From an uncultured Desulfobacteraceae bacterium (GTDB taxonomy: Bacteria > Desulfobacterota > Desulfobacteria > Desulfobacterales > Desulfatirhabdiaceae): a stretch of 35,716 bases of DNA. Position 1 is the stretch's first letter; every line of letters begins with the position of its first letter. The stretch spans positions 1 through 35,716 of the forward strand of contig CAIVVZ010000021.1 in assembly GCA_903909505.1 (NCBI GenBank), in the 5' to 3' direction. Below, piece by piece: positions 16,257-24,725 of this stretch. Position numbers and translations under genes: made by a program. The notes below the pieces were generated by a model. That model was not told where the DNA came from. It worked only from the letters and a program-made list of their open reading frames with translations, and searched no databases.

Positions 16257-17314
16257 TTATTGCCATTTGCCTCCGCGTTGCGGCATATGCCGATAATGCA
16301 AGTAACGAAATGATCGAGTGTGCGCGTCCGACACACCGACTCGAGACCCGCATTTGCTATTGTGACGGCTTCTCCTGGCTTGCTGCTCAGTCGGATAATT
16401 GCTTCGCGCATGGCCTTTGCGTCTCCGCATGGTACTGTTACCGCAGCCCCTGGGTCAAGTGAGTCCAGAATGCCCTCTGAAGCCGATATCACGACAGGTC
16501 GGCCGCACGCCTGGGCCTCGAAGAGTGAAGTGACACCCGCCGGCCAGTCGACATTCATAAGCGGCACCGCCACCACGGCAGCGCTGCGATACAGATTGCG
16601 CAACTCAGCATTGCTCAGTCCTTTACGCAGGACCACGTTTCCGGGGATGTCCCTCTGCCGCGTCTTGTCTTCACGTTTGGACCATGGACTGGAACCTACA
16701 ACAGTCAACGGAATCCCCGTCCCATCCATGGCTTGGAAGAGCGTCATATAGTCGCGCAATTCGCGTCCGACACTCACCACACCATGGCCGGGAATAAATT
16801 GTTCCAATGGTGAAAAAAACTTGTCATCCACCTGAAAGGAAATGCGATGAACCTTGTCGGTCGGCATGCCCAAGCTTTGCAGGAATTGTACTTGCTGACG
16901 ACTATAACATAAAATTGCACTGATTTGATTGAAGAGTCGGAAATATTTTATCATCCGGCTCTTAATCGGCGTCGTGAGGCGGTGCCCTATGAAGACCAGT
17001 GTATCGCCGCGTCTGATTTTCAGCAACAAGGCAAGCGGAAGAGCCGTGTTTTCTGCCGTAACAAAATAGAATGACCCGCGTCGGTTAAAACCAAGCCAGG
17101 CTAAGGCAACGGCCTCACTTATGCATCTTTTCAGCAGGCGCGTAAACCAGGATCCGCGTATGACGTCCGAAAAGGAAAGGATTTCGGCATTGAGCCCCTT
17201 GGCAAGTTCGAGAAAATCCTGGCGCGGGGATTCCGATTCCCCCCTTAAACGGTCCAGTACAGCCTCGACATCAGCCGTCACCAACACGAAACGTCTTTTT
17301 CTATCGGCTCTCAT
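16247..17314 (-). CDS. GT4 glycosyltransferase
   Basis: A 355-residue GT-B glycosyltransferase of family 4. The N-terminal half is divergent. The C-terminal half has VVSVGRELRDY, then VVAVPLMN and VTSLFEAQACGRPVVIS, which is the nucleotide-sugar binding region with the EX7E-type pattern reduced to one clear Glu. It probably acts at the cytoplasmic face and adds one sugar to the lipid-linked repeat unit. The ATG overlaps the upstream GT4 gene stop by 4 bases (ATGA), and the gene overlaps the acyltransferase downstream, so translation is coupled. The donor is unknown; GDP-mannose is made by enzymes of the same locus. Confidence 0.87.
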   Translation of the reverse strand: MRADRKRRFVLVTADVEAVLDRLRGESESPRQDFLELAKGLNAEILSFSDVIRGSWFTRLLKRCISEAVALAWLGFNRRGSFYFVTAENTALPLALLLKIRRGDTLVFIGHRLTTPIKSRMIKYFRLFNQISAILCYSRQQVQFLQSLGMPTDKVHRISFQVDDKFFSPLEQFIPGHGVVSVGRELRDYMTLFQAMDGTGIPLTVVGSSPWSKREDKTRQRDIPGNVVLRKGLSNAELRNLYRSAAVVAVPLMNVDWPAGVTSLFEAQACGRPVVISASEGILDSLDPGAAVTVPCGDAKAMREAIIRLSSKPGEAVTIANAGLESVCRTRTLDHFVTCIIGICRNAEANGNKWA

Positions 17315-18492
17315 CTAAGCAAACTCTCATAGGCTCCAAACAAGCGTTCAGCCTGCTTACGGCTGTCGTATTCCGTTTCGGCACGCAACCGGCCGAGTCT
17401 GGAAAGTCGTTCACGTTCCCGCGGGTCTTCAAACAGTTTTTTCATGGCGCCGGCTAACCCAAGGAAATCCGATGGCGGTGCCAGCAAGGCGGCCTCGCCC
17501 ACAACTTCCGGAATTGAACCATGAATCGTGGTAATGATCGGCGTGCCGGAAGCCATTGCCTCTGCCAGCACATAGCCGAACTGCTCCAGCCAGCCAGGGC
17601 GAGCCGTTGAGGCCATGAGAAATACGTTGGCAAGATTATACAGATTATGCATTTCTTCGTAGGGAAAGCGCACGAATAACACCCGGCTACTCAAGGCAAT
17701 GCGCTCCGTCAGCTCGCGCAACCGCTTCTCCTCGGGACCGGATCCGGAAAAAATGAGTTTGAGTCGGTGACCGGGCAAATCCAAGGTGAGTCGCTTGAAT
17801 GCGTGAAGAATGTCATAAACTCCCTTTTCCCAGCGCAGCGCTGCCACGGAAAGAAACACGAAATCATCGGGATGCAAATTGAGTCTCTTTTGCAAATCCG
17901 CCGGCTTGGAATGAGGCTTGAACCGTTCAGTGTCGATGCCGGGAGGCAGTACCAGGATTTTCTTAGGATCCGCGCCTTCAAGTTCCAGACAATTTGCAGC
18001 ACGCGGTGTCATGGCCAAGAATAGATCGGCGCCATTCAATACCGCATATTTCATTCGCCGTTTCGCGGCAAACCGCTCTGCTGCATAGGGGCGATTTTCC
18101 CAAACAGTTACGACCAGTTTGGTTCCATAACGCCGCTTGGCGCACAGCGCCTGATATGAGAAAGCGTTGAACGTCTCCATTGTGTGGGCGATATCTCTTT
18201 GGGACAACACTTTTCCCAAGCCAAAATGGTAATAGTCCAAACCGCATGTGGCCTGCAGGAAGAGATCAAAATAAAAACCGAGTTTGGCGCTGATCATCGC
18301 AAAAGGGTCGTCTATGCACCTAAGCCGCTTGATCGGCACCCTGATGATGTTGGTAGGAAAACGGTTGATATGAATTTGGTAAGCTTCGAGGTCTAACCGC
18401 TCCGATAGACGCTCATAGGTCTGCATCTCAAATTGTGACAGGTAGGCCCCGCGGATCAGCCCGACTTTTATCTTCGTTCCATGGTTTATCAT
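17311..18492 (-). CDS. GT4 glycosyltransferase
   Basis: A 393-residue family 4 retaining glycosyltransferase. Features include VLPPGIDTERFKP, FLSVAALRWEKGVYDILHAF, LIFSGSGPEEKRL and the donor-binding motif EQFGYVLAEAMASGTPIITT with both Glu residues of EX7E. It resembles typical EPS mannosyl- or glucosyltransferases, but the donor cannot be assigned. The final codons overlap the next GT4 gene by 4 bases. The start has no strong ribosome binding site nearby. A 32-base gap separates it from the acyltransferase gene upstream. Confidence 0.9.
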   Translation of the reverse strand: MINHGTKIKVGLIRGAYLSQFEMQTYERLSERLDLEAYQIHINRFPTNIIRVPIKRLRCIDDPFAMISAKLGFYFDLFLQATCGLDYYHFGLGKVLSQRDIAHTMETFNAFSYQALCAKRRYGTKLVVTVWENRPYAAERFAAKRRMKYAVLNGADLFLAMTPRAANCLELEGADPKKILVLPPGIDTERFKPHSKPADLQKRLNLHPDDFVFLSVAALRWEKGVYDILHAFKRLTLDLPGHRLKLIFSGSGPEEKRLRELTERIALSSRVLFVRFPYEEMHNLYNLANVFLMASTARPGWLEQFGYVLAEAMASGTPIITTIHGSIPEVVGEAALLAPPSDFLGLAGAMKKLFEDPRERERLSRLGRLRAETEYDSRKQAERLFGAYESLLR

Positions 18493-18524
18493 ATCAACAG
18501 ATCAGTCCTCTCCCTGCCGGGAAC

Positions 18525-19085
18525 TCATTCTCGCATGGACAGCATGCCTTTGATGGCTGCTTCTGGAGGCAACACCGTAGTACCTGCCGGCACATTACCC
18601 CGGACAATGCTTCCGGGGTGAATGTAAGCACCGTCGCCGATGGTAACACCCTTTAGAATAATGGTGCGACAACCGATGTAAACATCGTCACCAATGGCTA
18701 CAGCCTTGTTCACCAGTGGTTTGGCGCCGATCTGGTGCAGGTCGGTATCCATTATCAAAACATCCCAACCCAGATAACACCTTTTGCCTATGGCCACACG
18801 CTTCCATGCAATTACTTCCACTCCCCCGTCGAGAACAGTATCGTCATCAATTTCCAGTATACCGCCTTTGTGGGACCAGAGCCGGGAACCGGCCGCAAGG
18901 AAGATCCGACCCAGCTTCATCTTCCCGGCTTCATTGTGAATTACCGGTAATGGACGTCCCGCACCTAACGTAACTTTCGAAAGATCCACGCCGGAGAACA
19001 GGCCCTTGATCCGCAGCAATCCGCTCAAGCGGGAGGGCCGCTGCATGTTCTCAGGCAGAAGCGGGAAGATTCGATCACGATTCAC
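18525..19085 (-). CDS. Left-handed beta-helix acyltransferase
   Basis: A 186-residue hexapeptide-repeat protein starting with GTG at 19085; GAGGTGAT lies about 6 bases before it, and the start overlaps the upstream stop as GTGA. The beta-helix part has [40 protein letters not shown] and [21 protein letters not shown] likely catalytic His is in MDTDLHQIG. The usual closing G.PAK motif is replaced by [10 protein letters not shown]. It pairs with the very similarly built protein encoded directly upstream, and the two may be an old duplication. Confidence 0.85.
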   Translation of the reverse strand: MNRDRIFPLLPENMQRPSRLSGLLRIKGLFSGVDLSKVTLGAGRPLPVIHNEAGKMKLGRIFLAAGSRLWSHKGGILEIDDDTVLDGGVEVIAWKRVAIGKRCYLGWDVLIMDTDLHQIGAKPLVNKAVAIGDDVYIGCRTIILKGVTIGDGAYIHPGSIVRGNVPAGTTVLPPEAAIKGMLSMRE

Positions 19086-19624
19086 GACATCACCTCAGCC
19101 GACTTGCCCGCAATCACGGCATTAGCCGGAAAATCACCCTGTACGATACTGCCGGCAGCTACCACACAACCGCGGCCCAGCCGAGTACCCCCTAAAATAA
19201 CCGCCCTGCTGCCGATCCACACATCGTCTTCGAGCAGCACGGGAGCATACTTTTCACCTGTTGCCGATCCGGTAAAGTCCGTAATCACGGTTTGCCAAGA
19301 TATCATACAGTTCCGGCGCAGCACAACCTGTTTGCCGGCCCAAATGCGTGCCTGACGATTCAGGAACGTACCATCACCGATGACGATGTGACCTGAACCA
19401 CGGCAGTGAAGTCGTACCCCCGGATATAAACCCACATGGCCGATATCGATCTTACCCGAGCCTCGACGCAGATCAGGAATAGGCCACCCACGCAGCCAGG
19501 CGATAGGTCCGGTGCCACAATTCTCCCCCGATAAGAATACGCCGAAGATGTAGGCTATCAGCGAATAGCGGCGATCGCAGGAGTTGATAATCCTCAAAAG
19601 CGGTAGCATTCGTTCATTCATCAT
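19082..19624 (-). CDS. Left-handed beta-helix acyltransferase-like protein without the usual catalytic His
   Basis: A 180-residue hexapeptide-repeat protein with [40 protein letters not shown] and [20 protein letters not shown], closing with IAGKSAEVM. At the place where relatives carry a TDxH or TSxH catalytic His, this one reads [17 protein letters not shown], with no His. It may be inactive, use another residue, or act as a partner for its downstream neighbour. The start overlaps the GT4 gene stop by 4 bases (ATGA). It may be related by duplication to the gene at 18525-19085. Confidence 0.82.
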   Translation of the reverse strand: MMNERMLPLLRIINSCDRRYSLIAYIFGVFLSGENCGTGPIAWLRGWPIPDLRRGSGKIDIGHVGLYPGVRLHCRGSGHIVIGDGTFLNRQARIWAGKQVVLRRNCMISWQTVITDFTGSATGEKYAPVLLEDDVWIGSRAVILGGTRLGRGCVVAAGSIVQGDFPANAVIAGKSAEVMS

Positions 19625-20799
19625 TTTGTGACAACCGCCTCCAGAATCGCATTCAGCTTTTCACCAATCACGGACCAGTCAAAATGTCGTCGGACAAAAG
19701 ACAAACCGTTGCGAACAAGCGACTCCGCCAGTTCCGGGTTGGCAAATACCTTGCCGACCGCCGCAGCGAATGCATCTGGTTCATCAGCCAAAAGCAATTC
19801 CCGCTCATCGACAACGTGAATGCCTTCGGCACCGAGGCGTGTGGAAACCACCGGCACGCCGGCTGCCATTGCCTCCACAATCTTGAACCGTGTGCCCCCT
19901 CCCATGCGCAGCGGTACGACGAACAGAGAAGCGGCCCACATATAAGGCCGGACATCTGCCACGTACCCGGTTATCTCAGTGTCGTCGGCACGATACCGAG
20001 TGATCGCAGGAGGGGGATTGCCGCCAACAATCGTAAACTTGAAGGACGGCCACCTTTTTCGGATTTTTTCCCGGATCTCCCGCAAAAAAAACAAGACCCC
20101 GTCCTCATTGGGAAAATAGTGGGTGGCGCCTACAAACACGGCGTTTTCAAGATGACGAGGGCCGTCCGGCCTGGCGAAGTGATCGCAATCCACCCCGTTG
20201 GTGATCACAGCTGTTTTAAGCCCAGGATTGAGCGAAACCAAAATCTCCTGATCGCGCTCCGAAGTGACAAGCGTGAGAGCCGCATTCTTGACGCAAGCAA
20301 GCTCCTCAAGACGGAATTTGGCCGCTTCGATGCGATTGAAGAGTCGCCGAATGAACCCGCCTTCGCGCGCAGCCATACGCTCCAGGAGGTCGAATTCAAT
20401 ATTGTGTTCATCGATCACAACAGGTACGCCGACGGGGAAGCGAAAAACCGCCATCTGGGAAAATTCGACGATAATCAAATTTATGTTTTGTTCACCTACC
20501 AGCCGGTCGAGCGCTGTCTGCATGACACGGCTATAATGAAAGCGCCATTGAAATGAATGCGGTGACAGCAGGGAAATCACCTGTTGCCGCCTTTTATCGC
20601 CCACACGACGCGGGATAAGGGTAATAGTCCGGCAGAACGGCTCCAGTCCCCGGGGGTCTCCGGAGCCGGTTTCCTCGCGAAAGCTCAAGAGATGAACCTG
20701 GTGGCGACGACTCAACTGCCGGATCAGGTGATAGATCCGAACCGCTCCGCCAAAGCCAGGCGGATAGGGGATATAAGGAGTGAGGACAAGAATATTCAT
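19621..20799 (-). CDS. GT4 glycosyltransferase
   Basis: A 392-residue family 4 glycosyltransferase. The N-terminal acceptor domain begins MNILVLTPYIPYPPGFGGAV, a common start in EPS and exosortase-linked GT4 enzymes. The C-terminal domain has AVFVGATHYFPNEDGVLFFL, FTIVGGNPP and the donor-site motif GGGTRFKIVEAMAAGVPVVS. It lies 3 bases after the upstream GT4 gene and overlaps the next acyltransferase by 4 bases. It probably works at the cytoplasmic membrane face on the lipid-linked oligosaccharide; sugar and linkage are not assignable. Confidence 0.9.
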   Translation of the reverse strand: MNILVLTPYIPYPPGFGGAVRIYHLIRQLSRRHQVHLLSFREETGSGDPRGLEPFCRTITLIPRRVGDKRRQQVISLLSPHSFQWRFHYSRVMQTALDRLVGEQNINLIIVEFSQMAVFRFPVGVPVVIDEHNIEFDLLERMAAREGGFIRRLFNRIEAAKFRLEELACVKNAALTLVTSERDQEILVSLNPGLKTAVITNGVDCDHFARPDGPRHLENAVFVGATHYFPNEDGVLFFLREIREKIRKRWPSFKFTIVGGNPPPAITRYRADDTEITGYVADVRPYMWAASLFVVPLRMGGGTRFKIVEAMAAGVPVVSTRLGAEGIHVVDERELLLADEPDAFAAAVGKVFANPELAESLVRNGLSFVRRHFDWSVIGEKLNAILEAVVTK

Positions 20800-20802
20800 A
20801 AG

Positions 20803-22029
20803 TTACTCACCTGTTCGGAGCATCGCCTGCGGACCATTGGCAATGACAGCTGAAGTTTCTGGTTCGGCAATTTCCGCCAAAACCTTTTCCAAGGCACGCA
20901 GCTGGGTGTCGATAGCAAATCGCTCAAGTACGGTCCGGCGGGCCGCTTCTCCGATTCTACTTCTCAGATCAGAGTTTTGAATCAGTTCTATAAGCAGATC
21001 AGCCAGAGCCAGGTCGTCATTTACCGGAAACAAAAAGCCGTCACTGCCATGCGTGATGATTTCAGGTATGCCTCCTGACTGTGTGCCGATCACCACCTTG
21101 CCGCAGGCCATTGCTTCGACCACGACCAAACCGAATGCTTCCCGCCAGGCAGCGTTGACTAGAATGTCCAGCCCGTTGTAGATGGCCGGCATGTCCCTTC
21201 GAAAACCGAGAAAAACCGTTCGATTCGCGAGACCGCTTTTATGTGCCATCTGCCGGAGCATGGGCACGTAATCAATATTGTCGCTGAAAATAGAATCGTC
21301 ACCAATGATAACAAAACGCACGCGAGATTCTTGCCCGGCCACCCTGACCGCAGCGCGCAGAAAAGTATCCTGTCCTTTGTCAGGCGCAAGACGGCTGGAA
21401 ATACCGATAAGGATTTCGTCCGGGGCGGCGTTCAGTTCCGCTCGCAAGCCGGAAGGCAAACCCGGTTTGAACTCTTCGGTGTCAATGCCGTTGTACAAAA
21501 TCCGGATGCGCTCCATGGACGGTCCGAGCGCCTGGATAAAGTCACGCCGCATCTCTCCGGAATTTGCTATGATGATAGCAGCTTGCACCATGGCCATGCG
21601 GTTTGCCCGGTAATCGACATAGTTATTGTGGATGTGGTAGAGATAGGGAATACCCGTCAATCGATGAATCAGAAGTGTGAGCAGAAGTGAGCGTTTCTTG
21701 TCCGAGGTGTGAATAACCTGAATGCCCGCTTTCCGGCATCGAAGCGATATGCGAAATGCCGACCACACCAGCTTGAAGATACTATTCAGATCGGTCAAGC
21801 GACAGCGCCATCCGGAGCACATATTGGCAGGTTTTGTGCCTGCATCCATCGTCCAGAGCGTCATCCGGGGAACCATCCGGAATTGTGGCAGCAGCGGACC
21901 TCGATGCACTGCGGCATGCACGTCGAAGCGAGCCCTGTCGAGGTATCTCAAGAACATAATATGTGCACGTACCACGCCGCCCACTGCATCGTTGGTGTCC
22001 ATCAGCAGGGATTTTATCTTCATGTCCAT
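20803..22029 (-). CDS. GT4 glycosyltransferase
   Basis: A family 4 glycosyltransferase of about 408 residues. The open frame extends to 22263, but that would overlap the upstream acyltransferase gene by 150 bases, and the extra residues look like shadow coding. The ATG at 22029 (MDMKIKSLLMDTNDAVGGVV) has GAGGC 9 bases upstream; 22038 and 22023 are alternatives. Motifs are ILYNGIDTEEFKP, GISSRLAPDKGQDTFLRAA, FVIIGDDS and REAFGLVVVEAMACGKVVIG. The VGGVVRAH loop near the N-terminus is the acceptor-side Gly-rich loop of this fold. The donor is unknown. Confidence 0.9.
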   Translation of the reverse strand: MDMKIKSLLMDTNDAVGGVVRAHIMFLRYLDRARFDVHAAVHRGPLLPQFRMVPRMTLWTMDAGTKPANMCSGWRCRLTDLNSIFKLVWSAFRISLRCRKAGIQVIHTSDKKRSLLLTLLIHRLTGIPYLYHIHNNYVDYRANRMAMVQAAIIIANSGEMRRDFIQALGPSMERIRILYNGIDTEEFKPGLPSGLRAELNAAPDEILIGISSRLAPDKGQDTFLRAAVRVAGQESRVRFVIIGDDSIFSDNIDYVPMLRQMAHKSGLANRTVFLGFRRDMPAIYNGLDILVNAAWREAFGLVVVEAMACGKVVIGTQSGGIPEIITHGSDGFLFPVNDDLALADLLIELIQNSDLRSRIGEAARRTVLERFAIDTQLRALEKVLAEIAEPETSAVIANGPQAMLRTGE

Positions 22030-22111
22030 TAGTATCATGCCTCGAACAACAGTTGATACTTCTTTGCGCCGGCGCGTTCGCCCATAACCCGTGATGCGCC
22101 TCAGCTCATCA

Positions 22112-22639
22112 TCAAAGGTTTTTGATGCGAATTGCCGGAACACCGGCATACAGCCCATTGGATTCGCATGACCTCGTGACCACCGCCATTGCGGCAATGA
22201 CGCAGCCCTGCCCGATCGTACAGCCCGGAAGGATGACGGCACGCGCACCGATCCAAACACCATCCTCTACCTTGACCGGCTTGTACCGGATGTCCCCTGC
22301 GCGTCGTTCCGGCCTGCCCATCTGATGCGTGCTGGTAACGAACATCACTCCCATCCCTACGCCCACGTTCGCTCCGATCACAACATCCTCATACTCGCAA
22401 TCTACGTAAACACCATGATTGATCCAGGACCAATCACCGATCCTGAAACGCGTTCCACGAAATCCCACTCCGGGCCAAATATTGGCCTGACCGATCTTCA
22501 TCCCGATACTTCTGTAGAGGACCCGGCGCAAGGGGCCCGGGCACAAATAACTCTTGGCAACGACATTCAGGAGCACGTTTTCCAGCTTCTTCCTGAGTTG
22601 CCTTAGGACACGCAGTGAAACAAGATGTAATCTTTGCAT
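22112..22639 (-). CDS. Left-handed beta-helix acyltransferase
   Basis: A 175-residue hexapeptide-repeat transferase of the NodL/CatB-like group. An N-terminal helix is followed by repeats IGDWSWINHGVYVDCEYEDV, VVIGANVGVGMGVMFV, VEDGVWIGARAVILPGCT and IGQGCVIAAMAVVTR, closing YAGVPAIRI. The catalytic His is probably in TSTHQMG. Together with the proteins at 22640-23185 and 31474-32061 it forms a recognisable subgroup with the same T-x-x-H and VVAAxAVV blocks, probably O-acetyltransferases acting on EPS sugars. It starts just after its neighbour's stop. Confidence 0.87.
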   Translation of the reverse strand: MQRLHLVSLRVLRQLRKKLENVLLNVVAKSYLCPGPLRRVLYRSIGMKIGQANIWPGVGFRGTRFRIGDWSWINHGVYVDCEYEDVVIGANVGVGMGVMFVTSTHQMGRPERRAGDIRYKPVKVEDGVWIGARAVILPGCTIGQGCVIAAMAVVTRSCESNGLYAGVPAIRIKNL

Positions 22640-23185
22640 TTATTCAAACCATGGCCTGAAGTTTAGTCGATATCTCAACGCGTTCAAACGTTTGCCAATG
22701 ACCTTTGCTGGAATGCCGCCAACTACCGTATAGGGCGGCACGTCCCTTGAAACCACTGCGCCGGCGGCAACCACTGCTCCTGTGCCGATGGTGACTCCCG
22801 GCAGCAAAATTGCACGGCTCCCGACCCAGGCGTAATCTTCAATTACGATCGGTTTGTCTTCAATGCCGAACTCCGGGTCGTCTTTCAGGTGCTGGGAAGT
22901 TATGAGCATTACCTCCGGTGAAATGCTGACATTATTGCCAAGTCTCAGTCCACCGCGACCATCCAGTGTACAGCGACGATTGACAATCGTGTGGTCCCCG
23001 ATGATCATGGCTTGGGGATTACGCCCAAGAGGTCGGTAAAAATACCAGTAACATCCCATAAATATTGACGAATCCTTGCCGATGTTTACCCCGACAACAT
23101 GACGGTACCATGATAGCCGCACAGCAAAAAGTGGGATGTGTCCAATAATATGATTTGTGAGATAGGCTATCAATTTGGCTATCAT
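22640..23185 (-). CDS. Left-handed beta-helix acyltransferase
   Basis: 181 residues from ATG 23185 (MIAKLIAYLTNHIIGHIPLF); the open frame runs to 23323 but would overlap the flippase gene, and AAGGT lies about 9 bases before the chosen start. The N-terminal hydrophobic stretch suggests membrane association. Beta-helix repeats: IIGDHTIVNRRCTLDGRGGL, LGNNVSISPEVMLITSQHLK, IEDYAWVGSRAILLPGVT and IGTGAVVAAGAVVSRDVPPY, closing GGIPAKVIG. The likely catalytic His is in TSQHLKDD. It is probably a maltose/serine-acetyltransferase-like enzyme that modifies a sugar of the polymer. Confidence 0.88.
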   Translation of the reverse strand: MIAKLIAYLTNHIIGHIPLFAVRLSWYRHVVGVNIGKDSSIFMGCYWYFYRPLGRNPQAMIIGDHTIVNRRCTLDGRGGLRLGNNVSISPEVMLITSQHLKDDPEFGIEDKPIVIEDYAWVGSRAILLPGVTIGTGAVVAAGAVVSRDVPPYTVVGGIPAKVIGKRLNALRYRLNFRPWFE

Positions 23186-23225
23186 TTTCCATACCTTCCC
23201 GCCGTCCAAAATGTCATAAGGCGGC

Positions 23226-24725
23226 TCACAAACGGTGTTCCAACAAAGCATGCCGCAGGTGGTAAAAGTCCTCGCGTGGCAGCACTCCCCACAGAAGCGC
23301 CAGAGGGAGATAAAAAATGGCACCGGCGGGGATCAGGAGCCAAAGATTTTCCGTTCCCCACCAGTGCAAAAGCGCAACCATTGCCACACCGATCAGGCAC
23401 CCCTTGCACCCGACCACGATATTGCGGCTGGTAAAAACACCCGGCGGCATCAAGCGGAGGGCCGCGAACATCATCAGTAATTCCGTCAAGGCAGTTGCCA
23501 TGGAAGCCCCGATTCCTCCGTTTCCCCAGATGCGCAAGGTGAACGGGATGGCCCAGAGATTTACCAACGGGTTAAAAATCGCCGCAGCAACCGCCATGAC
23601 GGCCCACGCCTTTTCCCTGCCGCGAGCAATGAGGGCGGTGCCAAGGACAACATCAATGCAGACCAGCAGGATGGAAACTCCCAAAATCTGCAAATTAGGG
23701 CCGGCATTTTCAAAAGGCCCGGAACCGTAAAGGAGCCGGACGAGGGGGCCGGCCACGGCGATGGTGCCGGTAGCGATTGGTATGGCAGCAAAGAGCACCA
23801 GGTTCATCAGGCGCTCGGAAGCACGGCTGAAGGCAGCCTCGTCAACGAGACCAGAGCCCATTCGCATAACAGCCGGGAACACAGAAGTCGTAAGAATATT
23901 GGGAATAAAGAGCAGCGTACCGTACAGGCGCGTAGCTGCTCCATACCAGCCGACAACGGCATCGGAGGACATCAGCGAAAGCATGAGCACGTCAATGCGG
24001 ATATAAATTTCACCAAACACTACCCATACCAGGAATGGCAGCCCTCCCATGAAGATGTGGCGCAAGATCGGTCCATCCCATGCCACACTGAAATTTTCAT
24101 AGCGGTAAAGCCAGCTCAATGCCAGGATAAAGCTCACAACCGCCCCGGCCGTATGTACCCAGCAAACAGATAAAAGCGAATGCCCCTGCAACAGGAGTAC
24201 CACACATCCGGCAGTGATGATAATTTTTTCAATTATGACGACCACGCTGGGTGCGAGCACGTATTGCAACCCCTGAAAAGCGCCGCACAATGTCTGGGTA
24301 ACCGCTCCGATGCAGGTGCCCAGACCGATGATCAGGACCGCCTGACGCGTTTCCGCGTTGTAGGGTAGAAAATAGATGAGTATTGATTGGATGACGTAGA
24401 TGACCGTTGCAAGACCGAGTTTTAGGGCCAGTACGTTGCTCAGCATGGCGTGCAATTTGGTACGGCGTCCGGCGATGTCTGACGCAGACATATCGGGGGT
24501 GGGGTGAAGAATGGCCACTTCTTTCACCAGAAATGTATTGACCCCAAGATTAATGAGGGTGCTGAAGATTGTTCCGTAAGTGATCGCAAAGAATAGTTTA
24601 CCGAACTGGGAGTCGCCCAGATAGCGGGGCAGCATAACCAGCAGTATCCAGGTAAGTATCCAGGTTACAACCTGGCTGACGGCTTGAATAGCGGCATTCT
24701 TCAGTGCGATGCGCGTCTTGCTCAT
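23226..24725 (-). CDS. wzx: Wzx-type polysaccharide flippase
   Basis: A 499-residue inner-membrane protein with about 12-14 predicted helices, of the MOP/polysaccharide-transporter superfamily. The N-terminus is typical (NAAIQAVSQVVTWILTWILL, LPRYLGDSQFGKLFFAITYG). Further signatures are LGVNTFLVKEVA, RIDVLMLSLMSSDAVVGWYG and AATRLYGTLLFIPNILTTSV. It would flip the lipid-linked repeat unit from cytoplasm to periplasm. The ATG shares one base with the upstream polymerase gene stop. It is followed by the acyltransferase cluster, and a polymerase gene sits directly before it, as expected of a Wzx/Wzy-dependent pathway. Confidence 0.92.
   Translation of the reverse strand: MSKTRIALKNAAIQAVSQVVTWILTWILLVMLPRYLGDSQFGKLFFAITYGTIFSTLINLGVNTFLVKEVAILHPTPDMSASDIAGRRTKLHAMLSNVLALKLGLATVIYVIQSILIYFLPYNAETRQAVLIIGLGTCIGAVTQTLCGAFQGLQYVLAPSVVVIIEKIIITAGCVVLLLQGHSLLSVCWVHTAGAVVSFILALSWLYRYENFSVAWDGPILRHIFMGGLPFLVWVVFGEIYIRIDVLMLSLMSSDAVVGWYGAATRLYGTLLFIPNILTTSVFPAVMRMGSGLVDEAAFSRASERLMNLVLFAAIPIATGTIAVAGPLVRLLYGSGPFENAGPNLQILGVSILLVCIDVVLGTALIARGREKAWAVMAVAAAIFNPLVNLWAIPFTLRIWGNGGIGASMATALTELLMMFAALRLMPPGVFTSRNIVVGCKGCLIGVAMVALLHWWGTENLWLLIPAGAIFYLPLALLWGVLPREDFYHLRHALLEHRL

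Noticed and set aside
19684-20556. Plus-strand open frame of 290 codons
   Set aside because: It lies wholly antisense to a clear GT4 gene, and its residues show no domain.
22030-22263. N-terminal extension of the GT4 gene to 22263
   Set aside because: It would overlap the acyltransferase gene by 150 bases, the residues are Arg-rich shadow-like sequence without GT4 features, and a better start lies at 22029.
23186-23323. N-terminal extension of the acyltransferase gene to 23323
   Set aside because: It would overlap the flippase gene by nearly 100 bases; the ATG at 23185 with AAGGT upstream fits the family length.
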